Below are positions 23,355-33,969 of a stretch of DNA of 64,000 bases, piece after piece. Each line of letters opens with the position of its first letter. Positions within the stretch are counted from its first letter, which is position 1. The position numbers and the translations under genes are program-made. The stretch is from JAUWOY01 sp034431315 (GTDB lineage Bacteria; Chloroflexota; Anaerolineae; VGOG01): the NCBI GenBank assembly GCA_034431315.1, contig DAOUDK010000085.1:1-64000 (forward strand). Direction: 5' to 3'. The notes beneath the pieces are model-generated. The model saw only the letters and a list, made by a program, of their open reading frames with translations, ran no database searches and was not told the origin of the DNA.

Positions 23355-24260
23355 TCATCGTGCCCTCTTGACGATCAGATCCGCCAACAGTCCTATCGCC
23401 CCCACCTGAATCGCCGTCAGTATCAGCATCAGCGTGACCCCAGGGACGTAGAAGCCGCGATAGTAAATGACATCCCGCACGAGCTTAACCGCTCCCACCA
23501 CGATGAGCGCGAGGGCCACTGGCAAAAAGACCTTGAGGGGATTGAAGTACATGATGGTTCGCACTACCAGGGAGATGTAGTTATACGTGTCGGCGATGGG
23601 ATGGAAGGAGGACTTCCCCTTTCTCTTATAATAGTCTATGGGGACAAACTTGACCGCATAGCCCTCGGACAGGAAAGCGACGGTCTGAGTGCCTACCCAG
23701 GAGTGGGTGGTGGGCAGAATATCGAGGAACTCCTCGGCGACGCTCTTCTTGAAGGCGCGAAGGCCGGAGTTCAGATCGGGGATCCTCACCCCCGTCATGT
23801 ACGAGGCCAAAAGGCGGATGAAGAGCTTGGTGGGGGAGCGCAGCCACCTGAGGCTGCCCCTCTCCGTCTTCCTGGCGCCGATGACCAGATCGCACTCGCC
23901 GACGTGGGCCAGGAGGCGGGGGATGTCTTGGTTCGGATAAGTCCCATCGCCGTCGGTCATCACAATTACATCGCCCCTGGCGTGCTGGAGACCCGTCGTT
24001 CGCGCCGCGCCCGTGCCTCGATTATGGGGGTGCTGGATGAGCCTCACTCCCTCCCGCCGTCGCACGATCTCCGCGCTGGCATCGGTGGAGCCATCGTCCA
24101 CCACGATTAGCTCCCAGGGGATGTCGCCCCCCCTTTCATCCCCCCCAACTTGGGGGGGGAAAGAGGGGGGGCTGCTCATGGTCTGTATAATCGTGTCCAA
24201 ATCGCCACCGATGGCTTCTTCCTCGTTGTACATCGGAATGATAATGCTGATCATTTCCAT
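23355..24260 (-). CDS. Polyprenyl-phosphate hexose transferase-like family 2 glycosyltransferase with two C-terminal membrane segments
   Basis: 301 aa from ATG 24260 (ATG 24254 is possible; the longer frame to 24299 begins only ~6 nt after the predicted transcription start and lacks a ribosome binding site). DPM1/GtrB-like domains: SIIIPMYNEEEAIG, VVDDGSTDASAEIV, GTGAARTTGLQHARGDVIVMTDGDGTYPN with the D-x-D site, and LNSGLRAFKKSVAEEF. The last ~70 residues carry two hydrophobic helices. Residues ~29-46 (SSPPSFPPQVGGDERGG) are an insertion encoded by a C-run/G-run palindrome, right after the first strand. The enzyme would transfer a sugar to a polyprenyl phosphate for extracytoplasmic glycosylation. 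Confidence 0.88.
   Translation of the reverse strand: MEMISIIIPMYNEEEAIGGDLDTIIQTMSSPPSFPPQVGGDERGGDIPWELIVVDDGSTDASAEIVRRREGVRLIQHPHNRGTGAARTTGLQHARGDVIVMTDGDGTYPNQDIPRLLAHVGECDLVIGARKTERGSLRWLRSPTKLFIRLLASYMTGVRIPDLNSGLRAFKKSVAEEFLDILPTTHSWVGTQTVAFLSEGYAVKFVPIDYYKRKGKSSFHPIADTYNYISLVVRTIMYFNPLKVFLPVALALIVVGAVKLVRDVIYYRGFYVPGVTLMLILTAIQVGAIGLLADLIVKRAR
24126..24172. repeat. C-run/G-run palindromic element in a glycosyltransferase gene
   Basis: C7-tttcatC7-aacttG8-aaagaG7: two nested inverted C/G runs separated by pyrimidine or purine spacers. It is read in frame as PPSFPPQVGGDERGG. Confidence 0.85.
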
Positions 24261-24311
24261 ACTCTTGATTAACCTCGACTCATATCCTTTTATGAACATC
24301 GTGCTGCCATG

Positions 24312-24340
24312 ATTCTACTATAAACGCTGATAAATGTAAA
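24312..24340 (-). promoter_or_regulatory. Promoter of the polyprenyl-phosphate glycosyltransferase gene
   Basis: On the minus strand TTTACA (24335-24340), 17 bp, TAGAAT (24312-24317). Its position rules against a start codon at 24299. Confidence 0.6.
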
Positions 24341-24412
24341 GAGTAGAGGGGCAGGGTTTGGGGATTTCCTGGGGAGCGCGGGACGCACTCCAATTGCGCC
24401 CACATTCTACCA

Positions 24413-24467
24413 CAAAACGGTTACGCCTGTGCCGACAAATGTTACGAGTCTGTAACGGTTTTGTCCC
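24413..24467. repeat. Inverted repeat acaaaacggttac ... gtaacggttttgt
   Basis: Two 13-bp arms with one mismatch flank ~28 bp in the 418-bp gene-free stretch 24261-24678. The rest of that stretch holds the promoter at 24312-24340 and the terminator at 24531-24563; I see no gene in it. Confidence 0.65.
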
Positions 24468-24530
24468 CGTTTCTTCACATTGACCCTTCGCGAATGGCTG
24501 GCTTCAGCCAATGGCAACCTTACTACGCCC

Positions 24531-24563
24531 AAAAAGCCCGCCTGCTTGGCAACAGACGGGCTT
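24531..24563 (-). terminator. Intrinsic terminator of the YfhO-Wzx gene
   Basis: On the minus strand AAGCCCGTCTG, loop TTGCCAAG, CAGGCGGGCTT then TTT. It lies ~115 bp after the stop codon at 24679. Confidence 0.8.
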
Positions 24564-24678
24564 GTTCTGGGCTATGCCATCACTGTTCAGCCGTGAAAAG
24601 CGGCGGCAGAACAGAATACGCCTGGGTGAGTGTGGCACCCCCACCAAAATCACCTGTTGGGGAAACGACGATTGGACT

Positions 24679-27600
24679 CTACTGCGCCTCCGAGGCTGGC
24701 TCTACCTTCCACGGGCCAAAAGACAACAAGCTCTTGAACAGAACTATTTCCTCCTCGCTGAAGGTCCTCAGCAGGATCAGGGCCAGGAGATAGACCAGGC
24801 CGCCCAAGGGCACGGCTAAGAGAAGGCTTGTGTCGCGCAGCAGCCACAGCAGGCCGCCCATCAGCGCTGCGGCCAACGCTGGCCGCCAGAGCAGCCTCCC
24901 CCAGGACACGGGGGCCAGATGCTTGCGCAGGCAATAGTAGAAAGGCAGCAGCAGAGCCAATTCGGAAAAGAGGTGGATGAGGGCCGAAGCGCGATAGCTG
25001 TAGACGGGGATAAAGACGAGGTTGGCTACGACAGTGAAGGCCAGGCCAATAGCGAAGGCTTTGGTCAAGAAGCGCTGCTGATTCAGGGCGATGAGGACGT
25101 AGTGGGTGACGCTGTTGATGAAGCCAATGGGTATTGACCAGATCATGAGCTGCAGGGCGATCCGCGAATGGGGAAGGTATTGGGAGCCGCCCAGGAGATA
25201 GACCAAAGGCTCGGCCAGGACGGTGGTGACGATGGCGACGGGCAGGGCGACGATGACCAGCAGGCGGACGGATAGGAGATAAGCCCTCAGCAGCGAATCC
25301 TTGGCTGAGTCCGCATAGCGAGACATGAGGGGAAAGACAGCGATGGCAAAGGAGGCGGGGAGGATTTGCAGGGCGTCCATAAACTTGTAGGCCACGCTGT
25401 ACAGCCCGACCACGGCGTTCCCCCGCATGGATTCCAGGAGGAACACATCAATCTTGAAGAAGGAAAAGGAGATCAGGTTGTTGAGCATCAGGGGCCAGGA
25501 GAGACCGATCATCGAGCGCTGTAGGGAAGAATCGAGTTCGAAGGCGCGCGGGGCGGGGACGCCCCTCAGTAGCAATCTGGTGCGGATCAGCAGGTAGAGG
25601 AGGATGGCCGCGGTGACGACGTTGATAGCTATGGAGAGACCTGCCAGGCCAACGAAGCCCAGCCCGCGCAGCAGGACCAGGGTCCCCAGCACGACTTTGA
25701 GCACCGTGGTCACAGTCGTAACGGCCGCCGGGTACTCCATCTTCTCGAAAGCGTTGAAGACAGCGGTGAGGCCGTTAGCCAGGCTGCCAGGGATCAGGCC
25801 CACGGCCAAAAGCACCATGGCGGCGATGGTATCGCTGGCCAGGGGGCGGATGAGCTGGCGCGCGCCGATGAAGATGGCCAGGAGAGGCGCGGCGATAACG
25901 ATGAGGATCAAGCGCAGGATGGTGCTGTTGGCCAGATACCGGTTGCCCAGGGCGCGATTCTTGGCCACTTCCCGCTGCAACAGGATGTTCAGCCCAAAGG
26001 TGGTGAAGATGTCCAGCCAGATCCAGATGGTGACGGCGAAATAGTACTTCCCAGCGGCATCGGGGGCCAGGATGCGCAGCATCAGCGCGGCGAAGGCGGT
26101 CTCAATGGCCTTGTTCACCAGTTGAAGAACGATGGGGGCCAGGCTGTTCTTAGCCACCCGCCTGGCGTCGGAGTCCTCAACGCTTTCTCGATAGAAGCGC
26201 CCCCACAGCCAGTAGCCCAACAGCAAGACCAGCATCAGCCCGGCCATGAAGCTGACGAAGAGCCCTAACTTGATGGACATCGGCGTATACTTGAAACGCA
26301 CCGTCCAGCGGCCGGCCGGCAGGGAAACCGCTCGGAAATTGCCATCGGCGCGGTAGATCTCCAGTTCCTGCTCCTCACCCTCCCCTGTCCCTTGGGGTCG
26401 GCGGAAGGCCTTCCAGCCAGGGAAATAGCTGTCGGCCAGGACGAGGAAGCTCGGCCCTTCCAGCTCCACGTCAATGAAGACTTGATTGGGGGTGTAGGAA
26501 GTAACGGTTGCAGGTTTCAGGTTGCAGGTTTGAGGTTGGAGATTGGAGATTGGATATTGGGTATTGGCTGCTTGCTGCTCGAGAATCACGTGTTGGCGTG
26601 GGTCGTGGGTTCGCAAGGCTGTGGCTACGTCGTCGGTCACGACGGCGCAGCTTGTGGGCAGAGAAAAGGCGCGGGGCATGCAACCCTCGTTGCGGTAGAC
26701 CCGCACCTCTTCGTCGTAGATCAGGGTGTATTTGGGGTTCTCGATCTGCTGAGTAGTCAGGATGTACTTGACGTTGAGCAGGTCCAACAGGGGTGAGTCC
26801 AGCGCCTGGGGGTGGTCGGTGTAAATGGGGGCGATGCGGTTGTATTGAAGCTCTGACTGGGGGGAGATGAGGCCCATGTAATCTGTGTACTGCTTGGGGA
26901 TAATGGAATCGTAGCCGCGTACGTCGCTGATGTCGTAGAACATGCCCGCGTTGGCGTTGAAGGTCTTCTCGTCGGGGGCGTTGTAGGTGGTGATGCGGTA
27001 GAGGCTCTCGTCCTGCTGGAGAAACTCCACCACCGGCGGCTTGAAATCGAGGAGCTTGGGATCAGCGGCGGGGTTGAAGCCGTAGCCGAAAACGAAAACG
27101 TCGAAGATCAAGACCAGCAGAGCCAGAGGTTTCCACACCTTATACTTGCCTAGCCGAAGAGAGCGACGAGCGAGAAGCAACACCGCCCCGCTGGAGGCAA
27201 GGAATAGCCCAAAGATCAGCAGGTTGCGGAGCTCGTAAGAGTAAAACATCCGCCCATTGGCAAAGGCTTCGGGCGCCTTGGCCAGGCTGAGCATAGCCCG
27301 CTCGGCCAGGGGAATGACGGTATCCGGGAAGACGAGACTGAGGCCCAGGGCAGCCATCACACCGAGGCCGGCCAGCAGGGCGAGCCAGCCTAGCTTGTAA
27401 ACAATTTCGAATTTCGAATTTCCAATTTGAGCTTTGAGCTTTGAGCTTTGAGCTTCACAATGATGTGCTCCGATGCCTGCCAGCACCGCCACGCTCAGCG
27501 TGTAGGGAAATATCCATCTGAACGGCGAGTGCAACTGCCTGATGCCGGGCAGGAGGTAAAAGAGCAGGGCATAAAGAGGAGTACCGAACACAAAAGCCAG

Positions 27601-28860
27601 GGAGATAGCGGCCAGGCCGGCGAAAATCCAAACGTATTTGCTGCGCCGCCTGAAAACAGCGACCAGGGCTAACAGCAGAGGCAAGATGCCCAGATAGCTA
27701 CCCCCCTCGACGTAGTTCTTGATCCCCCAATCAATGGTGCTGATTGGATCGCCGTAGTAATTCTGGGTCACAGCCACCATCTGGCGGCTGAAAACGTCGA
27801 AGTAGCTATGATGGCTGGGGTTGCCGAAAAAGTCGGGGATGACAAACGCAATGAGACGGCGGCGCTTGAAAGCCCAGCCCACCACCTGCTGGTAACTCGC
27901 CGAATCCTGCCGGAAGCTGCTGCTCACCAGCTCGTAGAGGGGGATAAGCTGCACCGCCCCCAGGGCCAGGCCCAGCACGACCATGACGACTAACCAGAAC
28001 AAGGCGCGCCCCGCCGCTGATTTGCCGACCCGCGCCAGTTGCCACAGCCTGATGGCGGCATAGAAGGCCATGACCAACAACACGTAGTAGGATATCTCTA
28101 TGTGACCGGCTAGAAGCTGAAAGCCGAGAGCGATAGCGCCGAAAACGACGTAGAGAAGTGGAGGAGAAGTACCCCCAACTCCAAAGTCCAAAGTCCAAAG
28201 TCCAAAGTCCATTTGAGCTTTGAGCTTTGAGCTTTGGGCTTTGGGCTTTGAACTCACCTTCTTGATGATCAGCTCTATCATCGCCAGGAGCAGCGGCAGC
28301 CAGGCGGCGGCAGCGATGATCATGGTGAAGACCACGCTGACGACCATGAACGCGCTGAACATGTAGGTGATGGCGGTCACAGCAGCTCCCAGGCGACCCA
28401 GGCCGATGACCCGAGCGTAGATGAAAGCGAACAGGCCAGCCAGGAAGAGTTGAAGGACGGTGAAATAGCCATAGGCGCTAGCGATGGGCAAAACGTAGAA
28501 GAGGAGGCTGAAGGGGTATAGCGCGGAATGTTGGCCTGCGGCCAGAAAGGGTAGGCCGGCGAAGATATAGGGGTTCCAAAGGGGAATCTGGCGGGCCTTG
28601 ATGGATTGAACGATGAAACGCTTCCAGGCGTAATTCTCCAGGATCAGGTCGCTCAGGAGCTCGTTGTGGGGCACGGAGATGCCGCCATCTCCGATGGCAT
28701 CATCGGCAAACGAGCGCCAGGGCTCAAAGGTGAACAGGTTATCGGCAGGCAGGAGGGTTTGGCCGCCGAAGATAACGGGCCAGAAGAAGAGGATAGCCAG
28801 GCCAAACAAGCCGACGATTATAATCAGGGTTGGGAACTTGTCTCTATCAAACCGGCTCAT
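24679..28860 (-). CDS. YfhO-like membrane glycosyltransferase fused to a Wzx-type flippase
   Basis: 1393 aa from ATG 28860. Residues 1-~880 resemble YfhO proteins (GT-C-like, many membrane helices, N-terminal loop LLPADNLFTFEPW, later LYRITTYN and DISDVRGYDSIIPKQYTDYM), which add sugars to lipid-anchored polymers. From ~900 on (NSLAPIVLQLVNKAIETAFAALMLRILAPDAAGKYYF) it is a polysaccharide exporter of the Wzx/MVF type with 12-14 helices (LLQREVAKNRALGNRYLANS, GLYSVAYKFMDALQILP). Normally these are separate proteins. Three heptamer arrays are read in frame (residues ~201-228, ~469-488, ~764-784), all in predicted loops. The frame is open throughout. It probably decorates and flips a glycan. Confidence 0.85.
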   Translation of the reverse strand: MSRFDRDKFPTLIIIVGLFGLAILFFWPVIFGGQTLLPADNLFTFEPWRSFADDAIGDGGISVPHNELLSDLILENYAWKRFIVQSIKARQIPLWNPYIFAGLPFLAAGQHSALYPFSLLFYVLPIASAYGYFTVLQLFLAGLFAFIYARVIGLGRLGAAVTAITYMFSAFMVVSVVFTMIIAAAAWLPLLLAMIELIIKKVSSKPKAQSSKLKAQMDFGLWTLDFGVGGTSPPLLYVVFGAIALGFQLLAGHIEISYYVLLVMAFYAAIRLWQLARVGKSAAGRALFWLVVMVVLGLALGAVQLIPLYELVSSSFRQDSASYQQVVGWAFKRRRLIAFVIPDFFGNPSHHSYFDVFSRQMVAVTQNYYGDPISTIDWGIKNYVEGGSYLGILPLLLALVAVFRRRSKYVWIFAGLAAISLAFVFGTPLYALLFYLLPGIRQLHSPFRWIFPYTLSVAVLAGIGAHHCEAQSSKLKAQIGNSKFEIVYKLGWLALLAGLGVMAALGLSLVFPDTVIPLAERAMLSLAKAPEAFANGRMFYSYELRNLLIFGLFLASSGAVLLLARRSLRLGKYKVWKPLALLVLIFDVFVFGYGFNPAADPKLLDFKPPVVEFLQQDESLYRITTYNAPDEKTFNANAGMFYDISDVRGYDSIIPKQYTDYMGLISPQSELQYNRIAPIYTDHPQALDSPLLDLLNVKYILTTQQIENPKYTLIYDEEVRVYRNEGCMPRAFSLPTSCAVVTDDVATALRTHDPRQHVILEQQAANTQYPISNLQPQTCNLKPATVTSYTPNQVFIDVELEGPSFLVLADSYFPGWKAFRRPQGTGEGEEQELEIYRADGNFRAVSLPAGRWTVRFKYTPMSIKLGLFVSFMAGLMLVLLLGYWLWGRFYRESVEDSDARRVAKNSLAPIVLQLVNKAIETAFAALMLRILAPDAAGKYYFAVTIWIWLDIFTTFGLNILLQREVAKNRALGNRYLANSTILRLILIVIAAPLLAIFIGARQLIRPLASDTIAAMVLLAVGLIPGSLANGLTAVFNAFEKMEYPAAVTTVTTVLKVVLGTLVLLRGLGFVGLAGLSIAINVVTAAILLYLLIRTRLLLRGVPAPRAFELDSSLQRSMIGLSWPLMLNNLISFSFFKIDVFLLESMRGNAVVGLYSVAYKFMDALQILPASFAIAVFPLMSRYADSAKDSLLRAYLLSVRLLVIVALPVAIVTTVLAEPLVYLLGGSQYLPHSRIALQLMIWSIPIGFINSVTHYVLIALNQQRFLTKAFAIGLAFTVVANLVFIPVYSYRASALIHLFSELALLLPFYYCLRKHLAPVSWGRLLWRPALAAALMGGLLWLLRDTSLLLAVPLGGLVYLLALILLRTFSEEEIVLFKSLLSFGPWKVEPASEAQ
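26506..26568. repeat. Heptamer array 6, in frame in the YfhO-Wzx gene
   Basis: gttgcag/gtttcag/gtttgag/gttggag then gattggagattggatattgg repeats. It is translated on the minus strand as YPISNLQPQTCNLKPAT, unlike the surrounding sequence. Confidence 0.8.
27402..27456. repeat. Heptamer array 7, in frame in the YfhO-Wzx gene
   Basis: atttcgaatttcgaatttccaattt followed by gagcttt repeated four times. It is translated on the minus strand as EAQSSKLKAQIGNSKFEI. Confidence 0.85.
28178..28255. repeat. Heptamer array 8, in frame in the YfhO-Wzx gene
   Basis: (ccaaagt) x5 then ccattt, then (gagcttt) x3 and (gggcttt) x2: two heptamer arms that are largely complementary. Minus-strand translation gives KPKAQSSKLKAQ and MDFGLWTLDFG. 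With 78 bp it is divisible by three. Confidence 0.9.
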
Positions 28861-28909
28861 TACATCTAGCACCTTTCGCCTAATTGCCGCCCTCCACAGC
28901 GGCGAACCG

Positions 28910-28938
28910 ATTATACTACGGGGGAGGCAAAAGGTCAA
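28910..28938 (-). promoter_or_regulatory. Promoter of the YfhO-Wzx gene
   Basis: On the minus strand TTGACC (28933-28938), 17 bp, TATAAT (28910-28915), ~45 bp before the start codon. It is divergent from the promoter at 28949-28977. Confidence 0.8.
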
Positions 28939-28948
28939 CAAAGCCCAG

Positions 28949-28977
28949 TTGCCTAAAAAAAGATAATGCGCTATAAT
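28949..28977 (+). promoter_or_regulatory. Promoter of the double-receiver regulator gene
   Basis: TTGCCT (28949-28954), 17 bp, TATAAT (28972-28977). Transcription would begin near 28985, giving a ~240-nt leader before ATG 29226. That leader contains the structured element at 29039-29159. Confidence 0.8.
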
Positions 28978-29038
28978 ATGTTCCTCTATGGCTCACCTTC
29001 TTCGACGAAACTCTTCCTATTCACCTTCGCTCTTTCGC

Positions 29039-29159
29039 GAGCTCTCTCGGAAAGCGCTCGAAGCCCCGTCCGTAGGGCGGATCTTGCGGCTCGACTTCGC
29101 CAGCGACGCCCCCGGGGACGGGGGCTAGGAGCGGTTTCAAAGACTTTCCGAGAGATCTC
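29039..29159 (+). ncRNA. Candidate structured leader RNA upstream of the regulator gene
   Basis: A 16-bp stem with one mismatch (29039-29054 with 29144-29159) encloses a 5-bp stem cgctc/gagcg (29055-29059 with 29129-29133) and a perfect GCCCCCG-GGGA-CGGGGGC hairpin with a GNRA-type loop, plus a gaag..cttc pairing. It lies within the leader between the 28972 promoter and ATG 29226. No known riboswitch class was recognised; a non-autonomous inverted-repeat element is the alternative. Confidence 0.5.
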
Positions 29160-29225
29160 TTGCTGCAATGCCGGTGCCGACCGAAGCTCGTGGGGAATAT
29201 CTCAGTAGCCGATCAGGAAAAAGCA

Positions 29226-30242
29226 ATGACTGTAAGCATTTTGCTCGTCGAAAAAGCCAAGTCCCCCATAGACTGGATTGTCCAAAGCCTGGAGAAGAAA
29301 AAATACGAGGTGTCGCTGGCTCGCAACGAGCGAGAAGCCGTCGAGCGGGCAGCTTCCGAGACACCCGATCTAATCATATTGAACGCTACATCCCCCAAAA
29401 TAGCTGGGCGAAAAATCTGCCAGGCCTTGCACGAGAAGGTCGCTGAGATTCCCATTATATTGATCCTGGAGAACGTGATGGGAGCCACTTTTATCCTAAC
29501 GCCCCCCTTCACCTCTCGAAAGTTGTTCGATCGCATCAGGAGCATTCTGAAAAGCGACGAGGGAAAGATCCTTTTGCTCGTCGAGAAAGTTAAATCCCCA
29601 ATAGACTGGATTCACCAAAGCCTGGAGAAAAAGGGGTACGAGGTGTCGCTGGCTCGCAGTGAGCAAGAAGCCGTCGAGCGGACAGCTTCCGAGACGCCCG
29701 ATCTAATCATATTGAACGCTACATCTTCCAAAATAGCTGGGCGGAAAATCTGCCAGGCCTTGCACGAGAAGGTCGCCGAGATCCCCATTATCTTGATCAT
29801 GGCCAAGGCCAAAAGAGACGAGGATGTGATGGGAGCTACTTTTATCCTGACGCCCCCTTTCACCTCTCGAAAGTTGTTCAACCGCATCAGGAGCATTTTG
29901 AGAAGCGACGCAGGAGAGACCCTTCAGGCAGGAAGGCTAACTCTAAATTTGGGGACGCGGCGTGTCAACAATGGAATCAAAGAGCGGAGATTGAATCCCA
30001 AGGAACTCGAACTGTTAAAGGTTTTTATGCGCAGCCCAGGGCGAGTTTTGAGTCGCAAGTTCTTGATGAAGAAGATCTGGAAAACCGATTTCATGGGCGA
30101 TACCGGAACTTTGAATGTCCACATCTGTCGGCTGCGGGAGAAGATAGAGGAAAACCCGAGATCACCGGTGTATTTGCGCACAGTGCGCGGGGTGGGCTAT
30201 CGCTTTGAGATACCGGGGGAGACAGACGAAGAGACGAAGTGA
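29226..30242 (+). CDS. OmpR-type response regulator with two degenerate receiver domains
   Basis: 338 aa. Two nearly identical receiver-like domains (residues ~5-112 and ~116-229) precede an OmpR/PhoB winged helix (~235-335: RRLNPKELELLKVFMRSPGRVLSRKFLMKKIW, then LNVHICRLREKI and VRGVGYRFE). In both receivers the acidic pair after strand 1 is lost (LLVEKAKS/LLVEKVKS), the phosphoacceptor Asp is Asn (LIILNATS) and the conserved Lys is Thr (FILTPPF). Phosphorylation is therefore unlikely. The first copy lacks six residues (ILEN-VMG versus IMAKAKRDEDVMG). ATG 29226 was chosen with AGGAAA upstream; the frame extends to 29160 without support. The target is unknown. It is divergent from the YfhO-Wzx gene, a possible target. 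Confidence 0.9.
   Translation: MTVSILLVEKAKSPIDWIVQSLEKKKYEVSLARNEREAVERAASETPDLIILNATSPKIAGRKICQALHEKVAEIPIILILENVMGATFILTPPFTSRKLFDRIRSILKSDEGKILLLVEKVKSPIDWIHQSLEKKGYEVSLARSEQEAVERTASETPDLIILNATSSKIAGRKICQALHEKVAEIPIILIMAKAKRDEDVMGATFILTPPFTSRKLFNRIRSILRSDAGETLQAGRLTLNLGTRRVNNGIKERRLNPKELELLKVFMRSPGRVLSRKFLMKKIWKTDFMGDTGTLNVHICRLREKIEENPRSPVYLRTVRGVGYRFEIPGETDEETK
29239..29910 (+). repeat. Tandem direct repeat of a ~330-bp receiver-coding unit
   Basis: Unit 1 (29239-29559, 321 bp) and unit 2 (29572-29910, 339 bp) are near-identical at DNA level, separated by 12 bp. They differ by an 18-bp in-frame gap and scattered substitutions, which points to a recent internal duplication. Confidence 0.92.
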
Positions 30243-30338
30243 ACCGCCTCCCAAACGCTGCACCTGAGCAACCCCGGTGCAACCAAATGGATCCACCAGT
30301 CCAACGAGCTAGGGCCACCTGAATGTGCCCTGGCTTGC

Positions 30339-30367
30339 TTGCTTTGAGGCCTCTTTCGTGTTACAAT
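30339..30367 (+). promoter_or_regulatory. Promoter of uvrA
   Basis: TTGCTT (30339-30344), 17 bp, TACAAT (30362-30367), ~43 bp before the start codon. No obvious LexA-type operator was seen. Confidence 0.65.
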
Positions 30368-30410
30368 ACGGTGCCGCTGATCACTGAATACTAACCGTTG
30401 GAGTCAGGGA

Positions 30411-33341
<2,931 letters not shown>

Positions 33342-33418
33342 GGTAATGAGTGCCTCGTTAACTCGTCACTCGTTGACTCGTTACTCGTTTCCAAGAGAGG
33401 GCCAAGGAGGGACACAAC

Positions 33419-33958
33419 ATGCAAGTGACCATCAACAAATCACGACTGGAGCTAGTCGAGGGCGATATCACGGAGCAGGACACCGACGCCATCGTCAACG
33501 CCGCCAACCCGACCCTGCTGGGCGGGGGCGGCGTGGACGGGGCCATCCATCGGGCGGCAGGGCCGGAGCTCCTGGAGGAGTGCCGCACCCTGGGCGGCTG
33601 CCAGACCGGCGACGCCAAGATCACGAAAGGCTATCGGCTCAAGGCGAAGCACGTCGTCCACACCGTGGGACCGGTCTACTATCGCGACGGTGAGCGAGCG
33701 CCGGAGCTGCTGGCCAGCGCCTACCGCCGCAGCCTGGAGGTGGCTTCGGAGAATAACGTCCGCTCAGTTTCCTTCCCCTCCATCAGCACCGGCGCTTACG
33801 GCTACCCGATGGAAAAAGCCGCCCCCATCGCCCTGCAGACGGCCATCAATTACCTCGAGTCCCACACCGACATCGAGCTGGTGCGCTTCGTCCTCTTTGG
33901 CCGCCGCGCCTATCAAGTTTATGAGAAGTCGCTCCAGGAGATCTTAGCCCAGAGCTAG
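33419..33958 (+). CDS. O-acetyl-ADP-ribose deacetylase-like macrodomain protein
   Basis: 179 aa, a single macrodomain. VEGDITEQDTDAIVNAANPTLLGGGGVDGAIHRAAG (in the first ~50 residues) is the ADP-ribose binding and catalytic region, with the N-A-A-N and GGGVDGAIH loops. SFPSISTGAYGYP is the second loop. Such enzymes hydrolyse O-acetyl-ADP-ribose or ADP-ribosyl groups. AAGGAGG lies 9 bp upstream of the ATG. Heptamer array 9 occupies the upstream spacer. Confidence 0.93.
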   Translation: MQVTINKSRLELVEGDITEQDTDAIVNAANPTLLGGGGVDGAIHRAAGPELLEECRTLGGCQTGDAKITKGYRLKAKHVVHTVGPVYYRDGERAPELLASAYRRSLEVASENNVRSVSFPSISTGAYGYPMEKAAPIALQTAINYLESHTDIELVRFVLFGRRAYQVYEKSLQEILAQS

Positions 33959-33969
33959 CAGGAGGATTG

